64,000 bases of DNA from Shewanella putrefaciens (GCF_016406325.1 NZ_CP066370.1:2294001-2358000); one strand, 5' to 3'. Numbered from the stretch's first letter, positions 40,452-52,131 are shown. Notes: generated from the sequence alone by a model not told the origin. Numbers and translations: made by a program.

Positions 40452-40790
40452 CTAATTACCTTCACTCACCATATTGACCGTGTACTTAGGGATCTCAATC
40501 ACCATATCACTATCGACCACTTTAGCCTGACAGGATAAGCGACTCTCAGGCTCAAGTCCCCAAGCTTTGTCTAACATATCATCTTCAAGTTCATCACTTG
40601 GCTCTAGTTCATCAAAGCCTTCACGCACAATACAGTGACATGTTGTGCAAGCACAGGACTTTTCGCAAGCATGCTCAATATTGATGCCGTTACGCAACGC
40701 AACATCAAGAATAGTTTCACCGACATTTGCCTCAAGCACAGCACCATCAGGGCACAGCTCTGCGTGGGGAAGAAAAACTAATTGTGGCAT
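40452..40790 (-). CDS. fdx: isc-type [2Fe-2S] ferredoxin
   Basis: The 112-aa ferredoxin donating electrons in Fe-S assembly. Cluster cysteines are in HACEKSCACTTCHC (C-x5-C-x2-C) and SRLSCQAKV. It is the last gene of the isc operon here, directly after hscA with a gap of 8 bases, and starts at ATG 40790. Confidence 0.95.
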   Translation of the reverse strand: MPQLVFLPHAELCPDGAVLEANVGETILDVALRNGINIEHACEKSCACTTCHCIVREGFDELEPSDELEDDMLDKAWGLEPESRLSCQAKVVDSDMVIEIPKYTVNMVSEGN

Positions 40791-40798
40791 CACATCAC

Positions 40799-42661
40799 CT
40801 ATATGTTATCGATCGATTGGCCCTTAAATGCCACTCGAATAGAGTTGTCCATACGTCTAGCGGCAAAATCTTGGGTTTGCTCATCCAGTCGTTCAATCGC
40901 TTGTTTAATTGCCTCGGCATCATCGCCCGTGGCCAATTGCGCCACATTGGCCATAGTGGCATCGATCTGCCCACGCTCATCATCATTTAGCAAATCGCCA
41001 TCCTTCGCTAACGCAGCATGTAAAGATTCGAGCACCCTTGCAGCTTCGACTTGCTGCTCGGCAAGCATACGGCGGCTTATATCATCTTTTGCGTACTTCA
41101 TCGAATCTTTCAACATAGTCGCAATTTCAGTATCTGATAAACCAAAAGATGGTTTTACTTGAATGCTCGATTGCACCCCTGTGGATTTTTCCATCGCGGT
41201 CACACTGAGTAAACCATCGGCATCCACTTGGAAGGTCACCCGAATGTGCGCAGCACCTGCGGCTAAAGGCGGAATACCTTTCAAGGTAAAACGCGCGAGT
41301 GAACGGCAATCAGCGACCAGCTCACGCTCCCCCTGCACCACATGGAACGCCATGGCCGTTTGACCATCTTTAAACGTGGTAAATTCCTGCGCCCGTGCAA
41401 CCGGAATCGTGGTATTACGCGACACCACTTTTTCCACTAAGCCGCCCATGGTCTCTATGCCTAACGACAAAGGGATCACATCGAGCAATAACAAATCCGA
41501 TTCGGGTTTGTTACCCACTAAAATGTCGGCTTGAATTGCGGCGCCAATGGCGACAACACGATCGGGATCGATAGATGTCAACGGTGGTTTGCCAAAAAAA
41601 GCTTCGACCTGTTCACGCACTAATGGCACGCGCGTTGAACCGCCAACCATGACAGTTGCAAGCACTTCTTCTGCTGTGACGCCAGCATCACGTAGTGTAC
41701 GGCGACAGCTGGCAATCGTCTTTTTCACTAATGCCGCAATCATGGCATCAAATTCAGCTTTAGTAACGATTTGCGTCAGTTCAGTCCCATCGGCAAGGAT
41801 CACTTTCGCTTCAGTTTCTGCAGCATCCGTTAAGGCTTCTTTAACTCGACGCGATTCAATCAACAACTGACGGCTTAATTGTGAGTCGATATCACCAAGC
41901 TGCCAAACTTGCTGCATATGTTCCTGTAGCAAATGATCGAAATCATCACCACCAAGAGCCGAATCTCCCCCTGTTGCCAATACTTCAAATACGCCACGAT
42001 TTAAACGTAAAACTGAAATATCAAAGGTACCACCACCTAAATCGAAAATGGCAATCACACCCTCTTGCTTAGAGTCTAAACCATAGGCAATCGCGGCTGC
42101 GGTTGGCTCATTGAGCAAACGCAAGACTTTAACACCCAACAATGCCGCAGCATCTTTAGTGCCTTGACGTTGGGCATCATCGAAATAGGCGGGAACTGTG
42201 ATTACCACACCTTGGAGTTCGCCGCCTAAGGTTTTTTCTGCTCGGGCAATAAGTGGTCGCAAAATCTCAGCAGAGACTTGCACTGGATTGACTAGGCCTT
42301 GGGGAGTGACAAATAAAGGTAACCCATTTTCACTTTCGGCAAACTCATAGGGAAAGGACTGTTCACCCGTTTGAATATCGGTCAGACTACGCCCCATAAA
42401 ACGCTTTACCGATACTATCGTGTTCTTTGGATCTTGGGCTGAGCTTAATGCCGCAAGCGCACCAACTTCAACAGTGTCTTGGGTATAACGGACAATGGAG
42501 GGTAAAGAATGTTGTCCATCTTCGTCCGGCAAGGTTGCCGTTTCTCCACTTCGAACTGCTGCAACCAACGAATTGGTCGTACCTAAATCGATACCAACGG
42601 CAAGTCTATGTTGGTGTGGCGCGGCACTTTGACCGGGCTCAGCTATCTGCAAAAGGGCCAT
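40799..42661 (-). CDS. hscA: Fe-S assembly chaperone HscA (Hsp70-type)
   Basis: A specialised DnaK-like chaperone that releases the cluster from IscU. 620 aa; ATPase motifs [27 protein letters not shown] and [10 protein letters not shown], followed by the substrate-binding domain. I start at ATG 42661 because [21 protein letters not shown] aligns with E. coli HscA; the longer frame from 42691 adds ten unrelated residues. Confidence 0.96.
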   Translation of the reverse strand: MALLQIAEPGQSAAPHQHRLAVGIDLGTTNSLVAAVRSGETATLPDEDGQHSLPSIVRYTQDTVEVGALAALSSAQDPKNTIVSVKRFMGRSLTDIQTGEQSFPYEFAESENGLPLFVTPQGLVNPVQVSAEILRPLIARAEKTLGGELQGVVITVPAYFDDAQRQGTKDAAALLGVKVLRLLNEPTAAAIAYGLDSKQEGVIAIFDLGGGTFDISVLRLNRGVFEVLATGGDSALGGDDFDHLLQEHMQQVWQLGDIDSQLSRQLLIESRRVKEALTDAAETEAKVILADGTELTQIVTKAEFDAMIAALVKKTIASCRRTLRDAGVTAEEVLATVMVGGSTRVPLVREQVEAFFGKPPLTSIDPDRVVAIGAAIQADILVGNKPESDLLLLDVIPLSLGIETMGGLVEKVVSRNTTIPVARAQEFTTFKDGQTAMAFHVVQGERELVADCRSLARFTLKGIPPLAAGAAHIRVTFQVDADGLLSVTAMEKSTGVQSSIQVKPSFGLSDTEIATMLKDSMKYAKDDISRRMLAEQQVEAARVLESLHAALAKDGDLLNDDERGQIDATMANVAQLATGDDAEAIKQAIERLDEQTQDFAARRMDNSIRVAFKGQSIDNI

Positions 42662-42728
42662 ATATATCCAACTTAGTAACGCCAACCCCAAAAAAATGAA
42701 GTTGGCTGAATCACATAAACACGGAAAA

Positions 42729-43253
42729 TTAATCTAACAGAGCATCTTCAATTCTTGTCAGCTCATCATGCAATTTTGCCATAAACTTGAGCTTGCGAAC
42801 TTGATCTGCCGCTAACAAAGCATCTTCATCTTTGCTACTGTTAAGTTGTGCAGTCAACATATGAGTAAGTTTGGCACGATACTCGGCAAAGGATTGATAT
42901 AACTCATCAATACTCTCTTGAGGATCAGTGCTGTGACGGATATCTTCTAAAGCCTCACGCCACTCCATTTGCTGCATCAAAAAAACAGTATCTTTGACTG
43001 TGGTCGTTTCATGGCTTAGATCAATACCGCGCAGTGACAACAGATGCTCAGCACGACGAATGGGGTCTTTTAAGGTTTGATAACCATCATTCACTTGTGC
43101 TGTACGCTGCACAGACAACAACTTCTGCTGCTCAGTATCATGGGCAAACTTATCGGGATGCACCGCCCGCTGCAATTCGCGATAGCGTTCTGCAAGCACA
43201 GCGGTGTCTATATCGAAGGCAGGAGAAAATTTAAACAGCTCGAAATAATTCAT
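42729..43253 (-). CDS. hscB: Fe-S assembly co-chaperone HscB
   Basis: The 174-aa J-protein partner of HscA that brings IscU to it. J-domain start [16 protein letters not shown] with the HPD motif in [10 protein letters not shown]; the C-terminal three-helix bundle (about residues 85-170) binds IscU. Confidence 0.95.
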   Translation of the reverse strand: MNYFELFKFSPAFDIDTAVLAERYRELQRAVHPDKFAHDTEQQKLLSVQRTAQVNDGYQTLKDPIRRAEHLLSLRGIDLSHETTTVKDTVFLMQQMEWREALEDIRHSTDPQESIDELYQSFAEYRAKLTHMLTAQLNSSKDEDALLAADQVRKLKFMAKLHDELTRIEDALLD

Positions 43254-43269
43254 GCGTCAACTTTAGCGG

Positions 43270-43593
43270 TTAAACAGTGAAACTCTCACCACAACCACAC
43301 TCACCTTTTGCGTTAGGATTGTTAAATTGGAAGCCTTCATTGAGCCCTTCTTTAACAAAATCCAGCTCGATCCCTTGAAGATAGATAAGACTTTTGGCAT
43401 CTATAATGATTTTCACATCTTCGATATCAAACACTTCATCGTCATCATTCAAAGTATCAACAAACTCAAGCACATAAGCCATGCCAGAACAACCAGAAGT
43501 TCTTAAGCCAAGGCGAAGGCCAATACCTTTGCCTCTATTTGCTAAGAAAGATCTGACTCGCTCTGTTGCCGCTGGGGTCATTGTAATCGCCAT
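43270..43593 (-). CDS. iscA: iron-sulfur assembly protein IscA
   Basis: A 107-aa A-type carrier for Fe-S clusters or iron. The three conserved cysteines are in [16 protein letters not shown] and GECGCGESF. It lies 14 bases after iscU. Confidence 0.96.
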   Translation of the reverse strand: MAITMTPAATERVRSFLANRGKGIGLRLGLRTSGCSGMAYVLEFVDTLNDDDEVFDIEDVKIIIDAKSLIYLQGIELDFVKEGLNEGFQFNNPNAKGECGCGESFTV

Positions 43594-43607
43594 CTTAACT
43601 CCAGAAG

Positions 43608-43991
43608 CTACTGAGCTTGCTTCGATTTATACTCATCAATAGCGGCTTTAATGGCATCTTCTGCCAAAATTGAGCAGTGAATTTTCACTGGAGGTAACGC
43701 AAGTTCCTCAGCGATATCAGTATTTTTAATCGCTGCGGCTTGTTCAATCGTTTTACCCTTGACCCACTCAGTTACCAGTGAACTAGAGGCAATGGCACTA
43801 CCACAACCGTAGGTTTTGAACTTAGCGTCTTGAATGATGCCATCAGCACCAATTTTCAACTGAAGTTTCATCACGTCACCGCAAGCAGGCGCGCCTACCA
43901 TACCGGTCACGACCGAAGGATCGTTTTTATCAAAGGAACCTACATTACGTGGGTTCTCATAATGATCTATCACTTTTTCACTGTAAGCCAT
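43608..43991 (-). CDS. iscU: iron-sulfur cluster scaffold IscU
   Basis: The 127-aa scaffold on which clusters are built. Cys37 and Asp39 ([13 protein letters not shown]), Cys63 ([12 protein letters not shown]) and Cys106 ([10 protein letters not shown]) are all present, as is the HscA recognition motif LPPVK. Confidence 0.97.
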   Translation of the reverse strand: MAYSEKVIDHYENPRNVGSFDKNDPSVVTGMVGAPACGDVMKLQLKIGADGIIQDAKFKTYGCGSAIASSSLVTEWVKGKTIEQAAAIKNTDIAEELALPPVKIHCSILAEDAIKAAIDEYKSKQAQ

Positions 43992-44029
43992 GGTATTACT
44001 CCAAAATTATCTATTGTTAAGTGTCAGAA

Positions 44030-45244
44030 CTAATGATGTGCCCACTGAACTTGGTTCAGGTCGATACCATCTTTAAACATTTCCCATAACGGGGACATTT
44101 CTCTTAATTTATCAATAGATTGTGTAATAGTTTCGATAGCATGGTCGATTTCTTCTTCCGTTGTGAAACGGCCAATGGAGAAACGAATTGAGCTATGTGC
44201 CATTTCATCATTTAAACCCAGTGCACGTAATACGTAGCTCGGTTCAAGGCTGGCTGAAGTACAAGCCGAACCCGATGAAACAGCTAAATCTTTTAAGGCC
44301 ATCATCAAAGACTCACCTTCAACATAGTTGAAGCTGACATTGAGGCTACCGCAAAAACGTTGAGTTAGATCACCGTTAATATACGTCTCTTCAATATGTT
44401 TGATGCCATTCCATAATTTATCGCGCAAACGACCAATACGTTCGTTATCTGTTGCCATTTCCGCTTTAGCGATCGCGGCAGCTTCACCTAAACCGACTAT
44501 TTGGTGAGTCGGTAATGTACCACTGCGCATACCACGTTCGTGTCCACCACCATGCATTTGCGCTTCTAAGCGAATACGAGGTTTACGGCGAACATAAAGG
44601 GCACCAATGCCTTTAGGGCCATACATTTTATGACCAGAGATTGAAATAAGATCGACCTTTGTGGCTTGCACATCAATTGGCAATTTGCCTGCACTTTGTG
44701 CCGCATCCATATGGAAAATGATGCCTTTTGAGCGGCATAACTCACCGATTGCATCGATATCGTGGATCACACCGATTTCATTGTTGACGTGCATGATGCT
44801 AACAAGAATAGTGTCGTCACGCATCGCAGCTTCTAAACGTTCCATCGGAATAATGCCGTTAGATGCGGGCTCTAAATAGGTGACTTCAAAGCCTTCACGT
44901 TCTAGTTGACGGCAGGTATCGAGTACAGCTTTGTGTTCAGTCTTGCTGGTAATGATATGCTTGCCTTTCTTGTTATAGAAATGAGCAACACCTTTGATGG
45001 CTAAGTTATTTGACTCAGTCGCGCCAGAGGTAAACACAATTTCACGGTGATCGGCATTGATCAAATCAGCCACTTGATTGCGAGCAATATCCACCGCTTC
45101 TTCAGCTTGCCAGCCGTAGCGATGTGAACGAGAGGCTGGGTTGCCAAAGATGCCATCCATCGTCATATATTGGAACATCTTTTCCGCGACTCTCGGATCG
45201 ACAGGCGTGGTGGCGGCATAATCTAAATAGATAGGAAGCTTCAT
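44030..45244 (-). CDS. iscS: cysteine desulfurase IscS
   Basis: PLP enzyme supplying sulfur for Fe-S clusters and tRNA thiolation. The 404-aa protein has the PLP lysine in [18 protein letters not shown] and the persulfide Cys in [36 protein letters not shown] is the family N-terminus. Confidence 0.97.
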   Translation of the reverse strand: MKLPIYLDYAATTPVDPRVAEKMFQYMTMDGIFGNPASRSHRYGWQAEEAVDIARNQVADLINADHREIVFTSGATESNNLAIKGVAHFYNKKGKHIITSKTEHKAVLDTCRQLEREGFEVTYLEPASNGIIPMERLEAAMRDDTILVSIMHVNNEIGVIHDIDAIGELCRSKGIIFHMDAAQSAGKLPIDVQATKVDLISISGHKMYGPKGIGALYVRRKPRIRLEAQMHGGGHERGMRSGTLPTHQIVGLGEAAAIAKAEMATDNERIGRLRDKLWNGIKHIEETYINGDLTQRFCGSLNVSFNYVEGESLMMALKDLAVSSGSACTSASLEPSYVLRALGLNDEMAHSSIRFSIGRFTTEEEIDHAIETITQSIDKLREMSPLWEMFKDGIDLNQVQWAHH

Positions 45245-45320
45245 AACACACTCCGTACTTAGCAGTCTCTGCCGAGGCTACATACAACGTACAATATAAT
45301 TTTTATGTATAACAAGGAGC

Positions 45321-45782
45321 CTATAAAATGACTCTTTGTTCCTTTTGCATAGTGTCTTGCTTAAGCGAGATAAATTGCACATCGCGCTTCTGCATCAAGC
45401 CGGCAAGACTGATACCATCTAAAAAATCTGAAATTTGTTTGCTTAGATCACCCCAAAGCGAGTGCGTTAAGCAGCGAGTTCCACTCTGACAATTGCCTAA
45501 TCCTTGACAACGAGTCGCATCAACGGACTCATCTACGGCATGAACAACCATACCCACTGAAATATCGTTGGCTTCTAGCCCTAAACGGTAACCACCACCA
45601 GGACCACGGACACTGGCCACTAAGCCATGTTTACGTAACTTTGCGAAGAGTTGTTCCAAATAAGAAAGCGAAATCCCTTGTCTTTCAGAGATATCCGCTA
45701 AGGGAACCGGCCCCGATGCTGAGTGGATGGCCACATCCAGCATAGCGGTTACTGCATAACGACCTTTAGATGTAAGTTTCAT
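45321..45782 (-). CDS. iscR: Rrf2-family Fe-S regulator IscR
   Basis: A [2Fe-2S] transcription regulator that represses the isc operon when its cluster is occupied. 153 aa: winged helix [16 protein letters not shown] with recognition helix [18 protein letters not shown], and cluster ligands in [17 protein letters not shown] (three Cys and His). Start at ATG 45782 fits the family; the ATG at 45791 is only 2 bases from its ribosome site. Its own binding sites lie just upstream. Confidence 0.96.
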   Translation of the reverse strand: MKLTSKGRYAVTAMLDVAIHSASGPVPLADISERQGISLSYLEQLFAKLRKHGLVASVRGPGGGYRLGLEANDISVGMVVHAVDESVDATRCQGLGNCQSGTRCLTHSLWGDLSKQISDFLDGISLAGLMQKRDVQFISLKQDTMQKEQRVIL

Positions 45783-45823
45783 AGCTACCATAGCTCCCGA
45801 ACAGGTATGGAAAGCATTTCAAC

Positions 45824-45848
45824 ATACCTGAGTAAATTAGTCAAGTAT
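45824..45848 (-). promoter_or_regulatory. IscR type 1 binding site at the isc promoter
   Basis: The 25-bp palindrome matches ATASYYGACTRWWWYAGTCRRSTAT at all but one position (ATACCTGAGT / AGTCAAGTAT halves on the plus strand). It includes a TTGACT -35-like hexamer on the minus strand, so binding would block the promoter. Confidence 0.85.
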
Positions 45849-45873
45849 AAGTCCTACTAAAACACTCAGGTAA
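45849..45873 (-). promoter_or_regulatory. second, degenerate IscR-like site
   Basis: Immediately adjacent to the first site; the half CCTGAGT and the centre GTTTTAGT fit the type 1 pattern but the other end does not. Tandem IscR sites are known at the E. coli isc promoter. Confidence 0.45.
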
Positions 45874-45978
45874 TAGGTCATATTGTAAACCAATACCCTG
45901 TCATCTTGGTGGGGTATTTAACCTTTTTCTCTCTGAAGATTCAATGCCAAAACCGCAATAAATAAGCCTTAAGAGACC

Positions 45979-45992
45979 TAGATCGCGATCTA
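45979..45992. repeat. 14-bp perfect palindrome TAGATCGCGATCTA
   Basis: Self-complementary, containing two GATC sites, about 135 bases upstream of the isc promoter and 140 bases after cysE. No known operator was recognised. Confidence 0.55.
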
Positions 45993-46131
45993 AAGCACTA
46001 TCATTAGCGATAAACCTGATTGCTTATTCCAAAACACCACAAAGAGAGTGAAATATAAACCTATTCCCTAATCTGTGGATTTATTAACAGCACTGGCACT
46101 TCTTCTGGGCAAACACGATCTGTAGCGAAGC

Positions 46132-46953
46132 TTAAATGCTAGGATCAAACTCTTCTAATGAACTTTGACGTTTATCCGCTGCTGCTTTTTCTGCCTCATT
46201 AAACTCACCCATATCAAGCTCTGGCAGTTTTTCAGTGCAAACATCCCCACCTAAACGTTGTATTGCCTGACACAATTCTTGCACTTTTGAATCCATTAAA
46301 TGCATATGATCTAGCATTTGACCTATGGCATTAGCGACAGGATCAGGATTATCAGGTGAAACTGCATAGGCATCAAAACCGTATTTCTTTGCCATAGCAC
46401 TACGGCGTTCAGATTTTTCCTTCGATTGAGGTGAAGGGGTTGCGACAACGCGCCCAGGAATACCGACTACTGTGGTATCCTTAGGTACATCTTTAACAAC
46501 AACTGAATTAGAGCCTACGCGTGCGCCATCATGCATAGTAATAGGACCAAGGATCTTAGCCCCTGCACCGACCACTACGTTATTGGCTAAGGTTGGATGA
46601 CGTTTCCCTGCCTGCCAAGTCGTTCCCCCTAAGGTTACCCCATGGTATAAAGTACAATCATCACCAATCTCTGCGGTTTCACCGATCACAACCCCCATAC
46701 CATGATCGATAAAAAACCGATGGCCTATGGTTGCGCCGGGATGAATTTCAACCCCCGTCAGCCAACGGGAAAACGTCGATAAACAACGTGCTGTCAAGCG
46801 CCAATCTGCCTTCCATAATTTATGGCTTATCCTGTGCAACCAAATAGCATGCATTCCTGGATAGTTAACCAAGATCTCAAAGGCACTGCGCGCCGCTGGA
46901 TCACGGTGATAAATAGATTCAATATCTTCTTTTAGCCTAGCTATCACGCCCAT
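46132..46953 (-). CDS. cysE: serine O-acetyltransferase
   Basis: Makes O-acetylserine for cysteine synthesis. The 273-aa protein has the left-handed beta-helix with [26 protein letters not shown] and [18 protein letters not shown]; the catalytic His lies in the DHGMG segment. It resembles the short-N-terminus CysE found beside isc genes, which fits supply of cysteine to IscS. An extra Lys/Glu-rich C-terminal tail of about 80 residues follows the helix. Confidence 0.93.
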   Translation of the reverse strand: MGVIARLKEDIESIYHRDPAARSAFEILVNYPGMHAIWLHRISHKLWKADWRLTARCLSTFSRWLTGVEIHPGATIGHRFFIDHGMGVVIGETAEIGDDCTLYHGVTLGGTTWQAGKRHPTLANNVVVGAGAKILGPITMHDGARVGSNSVVVKDVPKDTTVVGIPGRVVATPSPQSKEKSERRSAMAKKYGFDAYAVSPDNPDPVANAIGQMLDHMHLMDSKVQELCQAIQRLGGDVCTEKLPELDMGEFNEAEKAAADKRQSSLEEFDPSI

Positions 46954-46994
46954 TGTTTATCCTTCGCGATTATTTTTGACTATTGTAGGGTTAA

Positions 46995-47720
46995 CTATTT
47001 TTGTTTATTGCTAACCACTTTATCGATGGAAGTCAGGATCCCTCTAAGAATATTCATTTCCTGGCTTTCAATCCGTGCACGACTGAACAAACGGCGCAAT
47101 TTAGTCATCACTTGTCCAGGGTGGTTTTTAATAATAAAGCCCGTAGAAAATAACGTATTTTCAAGGTGTACAAAAAAACGCTCTTGATCGGCTGCCAATG
47201 GATATTCTGTCGGCTCTTGTGCAGATTCAATTCCAGCTAAGTGTGCAACGCGGGTTTCATAACAAATAATTTGTACCGCTTGAGCGAGGTTAAGTGAGCT
47301 GTACTCAGGATTTGCAGGGATCGCCACATGATAAGTACATTGTTGCAACTCTTCATTGCTGAGCCCATGATTTTCACGGCCAAAAACAATGGCAACAGGG
47401 CCAGTTACGCTTTCTGTAACCAGTTTCTGCCCTGCTTCGCGTGGTTCAAGCATAGGCCAATCTAAGGTTCTGCTGCGCGCACTGGTGGCAATGACCAGAC
47501 TACAATCGGCAATGGCTTCGGCGAGTGAGTCGACTTTAACGAGGTGTTTCAAAATATCAGAAGCACCCGCGGCAAGCGCAATAGATTGACCATCGGGTTC
47601 TACGCGAGGTTCGGCAAGATATAGCGTAGACAGACCCATTGTTTTCATCGCTCTGGCGGTGGAACCTATATTGCCGGGGTGCGATGTCCCCACTAAAACC
47701 ACACGAATATTACTTAGCAT
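46995..47720 (-). CDS. trmJ: tRNA (cytidine/uridine-2'-O)-methyltransferase TrmJ
   Basis: A SPOUT methyltransferase modifying position 32 of tRNA. 241 aa; [22 protein letters not shown] at the start, the SAM-binding trefoil knot region [17 protein letters not shown] and [22 protein letters not shown]. It is divergent from suhB, as in E. coli. Confidence 0.95.
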   Translation of the reverse strand: MLSNIRVVLVGTSHPGNIGSTARAMKTMGLSTLYLAEPRVEPDGQSIALAAGASDILKHLVKVDSLAEAIADCSLVIATSARSRTLDWPMLEPREAGQKLVTESVTGPVAIVFGRENHGLSNEELQQCTYHVAIPANPEYSSLNLAQAVQIICYETRVAHLAGIESAQEPTEYPLAADQERFFVHLENTLFSTGFIIKNHPGQVMTKLRRLFSRARIESQEMNILRGILTSIDKVVSNKQK

Positions 47721-47802
47721 GAAACAACTTAATTTAATTCATAAAACACTGGGGGCGAATATTATCACAGGCGCGGGCGAATGCTTATATGAAAATCGGT
47801 AT

Positions 47803-47830
47803 TTGATATAACAATCAAATCGAGTATAAT
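47803..47830 (+). promoter_or_regulatory. sigma70 promoter of suhB
   Basis: TTGATA, 16 bases, TATAAT: near-consensus, about 44 bases before the suhB start. Confidence 0.7.
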
Positions 47831-47873
47831 GCCGCCCGCTATTTTAACGTTCTTTAACATCCAGGGGATTGCA

Positions 47874-48677
47874 ATGCATCCGATGCTGACGATTGCTGTA
47901 CGCGCTGCCCGCGCGGCCGGCCAAACTATTATGCGCGCCTATACTGAACTTGACCGTGTTGAAGTCAGTGCTAAAGGTATCAATGATTTTGTTACCAGTG
48001 TAGACAAGGAAGCAGAAGCGGCTATTACGTATCAAATTCGTAAATCTTACCCAGATCATACGATTGTGGGTGAAGAGAACGGCGAAAACCGTGGTAGTAA
48101 CAAAGACTATATTTGGATAGTTGATCCTCTGGATGGCACTAACAACTTTATTCGAGGCATTCCCCACTTCGCTGTTTCTATTGCACTGCAACATAAAGGT
48201 AAAACTGAAGTTGCCGTCGTTTATGATCCTGTTCGCGAAGAACTCTTTACCGCTATCCGTGGTAAAGGCGCCAAACTTAACGATTTCCGTATCCGTGTTA
48301 CTAATGTGAATGAATTAGCGCCAACCATGATTGGCACTGGTTTTCCATTCAAATCTCGTCAACACACCGAAACTTATATGGCTATTTTCGGTGAGGTTTT
48401 CAGTCAATGTTCAGACTTACGTCGCGCGGGTTCCGCCGCATTAGATTTAGCCTATGTTGCCGCGGGGCGTTTGGACGGTTTCTTCGAAATAGGCTTAAAG
48501 CCTTGGGATATTGCTGCTGGCGATCTGATTTGCCGCGAAGCTGGCGGTACTGTGACTGATTTTACGGGAAACCATAACTATTTGGTTTCGGGTAATATCG
48601 TCGCTGGCTCACCTAAAGTGACGACAGAATTAGTGAAAATCATGCGTCCTTTATTGAATGAAGGCTTAAAGCGTTAA
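47874..48677 (+). CDS. suhB: inositol-1-monophosphatase SuhB
   Basis: A magnesium-dependent phosphatase that in E. coli also joins the rRNA antitermination complex. 267 aa, the E. coli length, starting MHPMLTIAVRAARAAGQ at ATG 47874 with agggga upstream. Metal-site motifs are GEENG, DPLDGTNNF and WDIAAGDLI. Confidence 0.96.
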   Translation: MHPMLTIAVRAARAAGQTIMRAYTELDRVEVSAKGINDFVTSVDKEAEAAITYQIRKSYPDHTIVGEENGENRGSNKDYIWIVDPLDGTNNFIRGIPHFAVSIALQHKGKTEVAVVYDPVREELFTAIRGKGAKLNDFRIRVTNVNELAPTMIGTGFPFKSRQHTETYMAIFGEVFSQCSDLRRAGSAALDLAYVAAGRLDGFFEIGLKPWDIAAGDLICREAGGTVTDFTGNHNYLVSGNIVAGSPKVTTELVKIMRPLLNEGLKR

Positions 48678-48713
48678 TTTATTCACAATAATTCACCCAA
48701 GAACCCATATTAA

Positions 48714-48749
48714 AAAGCCCGTGATATTTAAAAATATCACGGGCTTTTG
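48714..48749 (+). terminator. bidirectional terminator between suhB and lolE
   Basis: A 17-bp perfect inverted repeat, AAAAGCCCGTGATATTT and its complement, with a T4G-T3 tail on the plus strand and A/T symmetry for minus-strand use. Confidence 0.92.
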
Positions 48750-48780
48750 TTTAGTTTCTCATCAAGCCAATATCTGCCAA

Positions 48781-50031
48781 CTACCTACCCGCTAATGCTT
48801 GCGCAGGTCCAATTTGACTGGCCTTCCATGCTGGATACAGCGTTGCAATCAGACTCATCACAAATGCCATAGCAATCACTAAGATGGCATCTGAGGTATG
48901 TAATTCTGAAGGCAAAAAGTCAACGAAATACACATCAGCCGATAAAAGCTCAATACCCAATAACTGTTCAATAGCACTGGCTATCTCACTTAAATTAAGT
49001 GCAACACTAATACCAATAATTCCCCCTAAACTGCAGCCTAATAGGCCATTTAGAGCGCCCTGCACCATAAAAATGCCCATTATGCTTAAGCGGCTCAGCC
49101 CCATGGTCATTAAAATCGCAATTTCAGAGGCTTTATCCCGTACCGCCATCACGAGGGTTGAGACAATATTAAAACAGGCAACACCAATCACTAACACTAA
49201 TACCAAGTACATCACGGTGCGAACCAGTTGAATATCTTGATATAAATGCCCTTGGGTTCGAGTCCAATCACTAATATAAACCGATTGTTTTTGCGCATAG
49301 CCAAGTTCACGGACTTTGGCTGGTGCATCAAATACTTGCTCGACACTGATCCGCACCCCTGTCACGCCATTCTGCATATTAAGGATCTGCGCAGCATAAC
49401 GCATTGGAATATAAGCCGTCGTCAGTTCAAGCTCTCCCCCCAAGGCATAAACGCCCGAGACCACAAAACGATGACTCTTCGCTGCACGTAGACTGCCCGC
49501 ATTTTCGGGGTCCATATCCTGCACATATAACGCTAGCGTATCGCCAATCTCAAGTCCTAACTTTTTCAGTAAACTTTTACCAAGGACAATATGATTCTCA
49601 TCCTGCGCGAGGCTCTGCCAGCTTTCATCATTCATAAACTGGGCTAGTGTGGACACTTTAGTCTCTTCTTCAGGCGCAATTCCAACCACGGATAATCCTT
49701 GAAATCCGCCAGGCTTTTGCACTAATCCTTGCATGCGAATAAAGGGCGCCGCACCACGAATCCCCTCAATTTGCAGGGCGCCCTCTGCAACGCTCTGCCA
49801 ATCGACAATGGGCTCGTTAACCCCAACAATATCGGCTTGAGGGATAACGCCAAGGAGTCGTTGCTCAAGCTCACGTTCAAAACCATTCATGGCCGACAAC
49901 ACCACGATCAATACCGCAACGCCCAAGGCAATGCCGGCGGTGGATGCAAAAGAGATAAAGCTAATAAAACTGTTTGATTGGCGAGCGCGGTAAAAACGCC
50001 AGCCGATAGATAACGCTAACGGTCCTTTCAT
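48781..50031 (-). CDS. lolE: lipoprotein-releasing ABC transporter permease LolE
   Basis: Inner-membrane permease extracting outer-membrane lipoproteins and handing them to LolA. 416 aa: one N-terminal helix (about 20-45), a periplasmic domain, and three C-terminal helices of the FtsX type. [22 protein letters not shown] start and [19 protein letters not shown] lie in the LolE group. It overlaps lolD by 4 bases. Confidence 0.93.
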   Translation of the reverse strand: MKGPLALSIGWRFYRARQSNSFISFISFASTAGIALGVAVLIVVLSAMNGFERELEQRLLGVIPQADIVGVNEPIVDWQSVAEGALQIEGIRGAAPFIRMQGLVQKPGGFQGLSVVGIAPEEETKVSTLAQFMNDESWQSLAQDENHIVLGKSLLKKLGLEIGDTLALYVQDMDPENAGSLRAAKSHRFVVSGVYALGGELELTTAYIPMRYAAQILNMQNGVTGVRISVEQVFDAPAKVRELGYAQKQSVYISDWTRTQGHLYQDIQLVRTVMYLVLVLVIGVACFNIVSTLVMAVRDKASEIAILMTMGLSRLSIMGIFMVQGALNGLLGCSLGGIIGISVALNLSEIASAIEQLLGIELLSADVYFVDFLPSELHTSDAILVIAMAFVMSLIATLYPAWKASQIGPAQALAGR

Positions 50032-50723
50032 ACTTGGGTTTCCGCCGCGACTTGCAAGTAACCGTTTTTCATCATCAATTGCCTATCCATACGCGCGGCT
50101 AATTTATGATCATGGGTTACCACCACAAAGGCTGTACCGAGTTGATTTGCTAACTCGCGAATAAGCTCATATACGGCATCACCACTATTTGCATCAAGAT
50201 TGCCCGTTGGTTCATCGGCGAGCACCAATTTAGGTTGATTGATTAACGCCCGCGCAATGGCTACTCGTTGACGTTCGCCGCCCGATAATTCGGCGGGAAT
50301 ATGCGTTATGCGGTGACCCAGCCCCACCCGCTCAAGTAGCAGTTTTGCATCGGCAATCGCTTGCTTACGATCTTTCCCTTGAATAAATGCGGGCATTGCC
50401 ACATTTTCTAGCGCAGTAAATTCAGGCAATAAATGGTGAAATTGATAAATAAAGCCTAAATCTTGATTGCGGATCTGCGCTTGGCGAGCACTGGATACTT
50501 GATATAAATCTTCGCCTAACAGCAAAACTTTACCCGCCGTTGGCTCATCCAAAGTGCCCATAATATGCAATAAGGTACTCTTACCCGAACCAGAGCTACC
50601 GACAATGGCTAACTGTTCGCCTTTAAAGACCTGCAGATCCACATTGGACAATACTTGCGTAGTCACCGCACCATCATGGTAACTCTTACTGACATTCTGC
50701 ACTTGCAGTAACACGTCTTGCAT
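50028..50723 (-). CDS. lolD: lipoprotein-releasing ABC ATPase LolD
   Basis: The ATPase of LolCDE. 231 aa with Walker [16 protein letters not shown], signature [15 protein letters not shown] and Walker [13 protein letters not shown]. It lies between lolC and lolE. Confidence 0.95.
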   Translation of the reverse strand: MQDVLLQVQNVSKSYHDGAVTTQVLSNVDLQVFKGEQLAIVGSSGSGKSTLLHIMGTLDEPTAGKVLLLGEDLYQVSSARQAQIRNQDLGFIYQFHHLLPEFTALENVAMPAFIQGKDRKQAIADAKLLLERVGLGHRITHIPAELSGGERQRVAIARALINQPKLVLADEPTGNLDANSGDAVYELIRELANQLGTAFVVVTHDHKLAARMDRQLMMKNGYLQVAAETQV

Positions 50724-50804
50724 TGAGGTTCTCTCTATAAAATACTTGTTATAGGTTTGGCCATTTACCTAAGCCAACACTTGATTATTCGTATCAACTT
50801 CCGA

Positions 50805-52037
50805 TTATTCATATCTTAGTGCAGTAGCAGGTTGCACTCTGGCTGCACGCAATGCGGGATATAAGGTCGCGAGTAACGTCACGAGTAAAGTACCCACCAC
50901 AATAACGAACAGTTGCGTCAACTCAAGTTTGACGGGTAGCACTTGTCCAGCACCTAAAATAGAAATGCCAAGGGTAGACATAATCCCATTCAAATTAAGC
51001 GTGAGGAGAATGCCAACCCCTAACCCCAGCACTAAACCTAATATGGCGTTGAGCGAACCTTGCACAACAAATATGCCCATAACAGCGGGTGTAGTTAGAC
51101 CTTGGGTTTTCAGCACCGCCACATCCGTGGTTTTATCCACCACCATCATCACTAATGCAGAAACAATGTTAAAGGCTGCCACGGCAACAATCAGACTGAG
51201 CATCAGTGACATCATGTTTTTTTCCATTTTCACTGCGCCAAATAAGTGCCCGTAGGTATCGCGCCAATCGCTGGTTGTTGCCTCGATATTTTGTTTGAGT
51301 AAGATATCTTGCACCTTAGGCGCTAACGCGGGTGCGCTGAAGGGATCATCAAGATAAAGCCTAAGTTGATCGATTGCTTCGCTAGGCTGGCGCATTAACC
51401 GCTTGGCATCTTGATAGTGAATATAAGCAACACCCGCATCGACTTGAGAGCCCATTTCAAATATGCCCGAAACCAAAAACTTACGTTGGCTAGGTACTGG
51501 TCCAAAGGGCGAATACACCACCCCATCACCACTTAATAATCGAACCGTATCACCTGGATTCACTTTAAGTTGGCGCGCCAACTCGGAGCCCAAAATGACC
51601 TTATATTGACCACTGATTAGTTCATCAAATGCACCTGAATAGGTGTGCTGTGCAATAACCGAAAGCTTTGCGGCAAGCTCGGGAAATACCCCAAACACTT
51701 GCACGGCGCGAATATTAGCCGCCGATTGCACCATAGCTTGGGTTGAAACACTGGGTGTGACACCTTGCACACCGGGTAAACCCTTAAGAGCATTAGCCTG
51801 TTCAGTCCAATTGTTTAAGGGCGCACTGGTATAAACCGTGAGCTGCGGCACTGCGCCAAGGATGCGTTGTTTAAGTTGACCTTCGAGACCATTCATCACA
51901 GAACTGACCACAATTAAGGCGGCAACGCCTAAAAAAATGCCCGACACTGCAAATAAAGTAATAAACGAGGCAAACGCGTTTGCTTTTCTGGCCCGCCAGT
52001 AGCGGTAACCAACGTAGAAAGGAATTCCTAAATTCAT
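50805..52037 (-). CDS. lolC: lipoprotein-releasing ABC transporter permease LolC
   Basis: The second permease, which binds LolA. 410 aa, same layout as LolE: N-terminal helix (about 22-45), periplasmic domain, FtsX-type helices. PFYVGYRYWRARKANAFASF is the LolC start. First gene of lolCDE, divergent from the PilZ-like gene. Confidence 0.94.
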   Translation of the reverse strand: MNLGIPFYVGYRYWRARKANAFASFITLFAVSGIFLGVAALIVVSSVMNGLEGQLKQRILGAVPQLTVYTSAPLNNWTEQANALKGLPGVQGVTPSVSTQAMVQSAANIRAVQVFGVFPELAAKLSVIAQHTYSGAFDELISGQYKVILGSELARQLKVNPGDTVRLLSGDGVVYSPFGPVPSQRKFLVSGIFEMGSQVDAGVAYIHYQDAKRLMRQPSEAIDQLRLYLDDPFSAPALAPKVQDILLKQNIEATTSDWRDTYGHLFGAVKMEKNMMSLMLSLIVAVAAFNIVSALVMMVVDKTTDVAVLKTQGLTTPAVMGIFVVQGSLNAILGLVLGLGVGILLTLNLNGIMSTLGISILGAGQVLPVKLELTQLFVIVVGTLLVTLLATLYPALRAARVQPATALRYE

Positions 52038-52131
52038 TGAAAGGGGGCTGCGTCCTGTGTGCTGAACTTGCTAAATCATGAAGATGGGCACGATAATAGG
52101 GGTTTAGGTCCTATAAATAAAGAGGCAAGCC

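Larger units (their letters stand above)
45783..46131. other. 349-base region between iscR and cysE
   Basis: Contains the iscR promoter with IscR sites, a 7-bp-arm inverted repeat (AATACCC / GGGTATT, about 45892-45919), and a 14-bp palindrome. No ORF. Confidence 0.5.
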
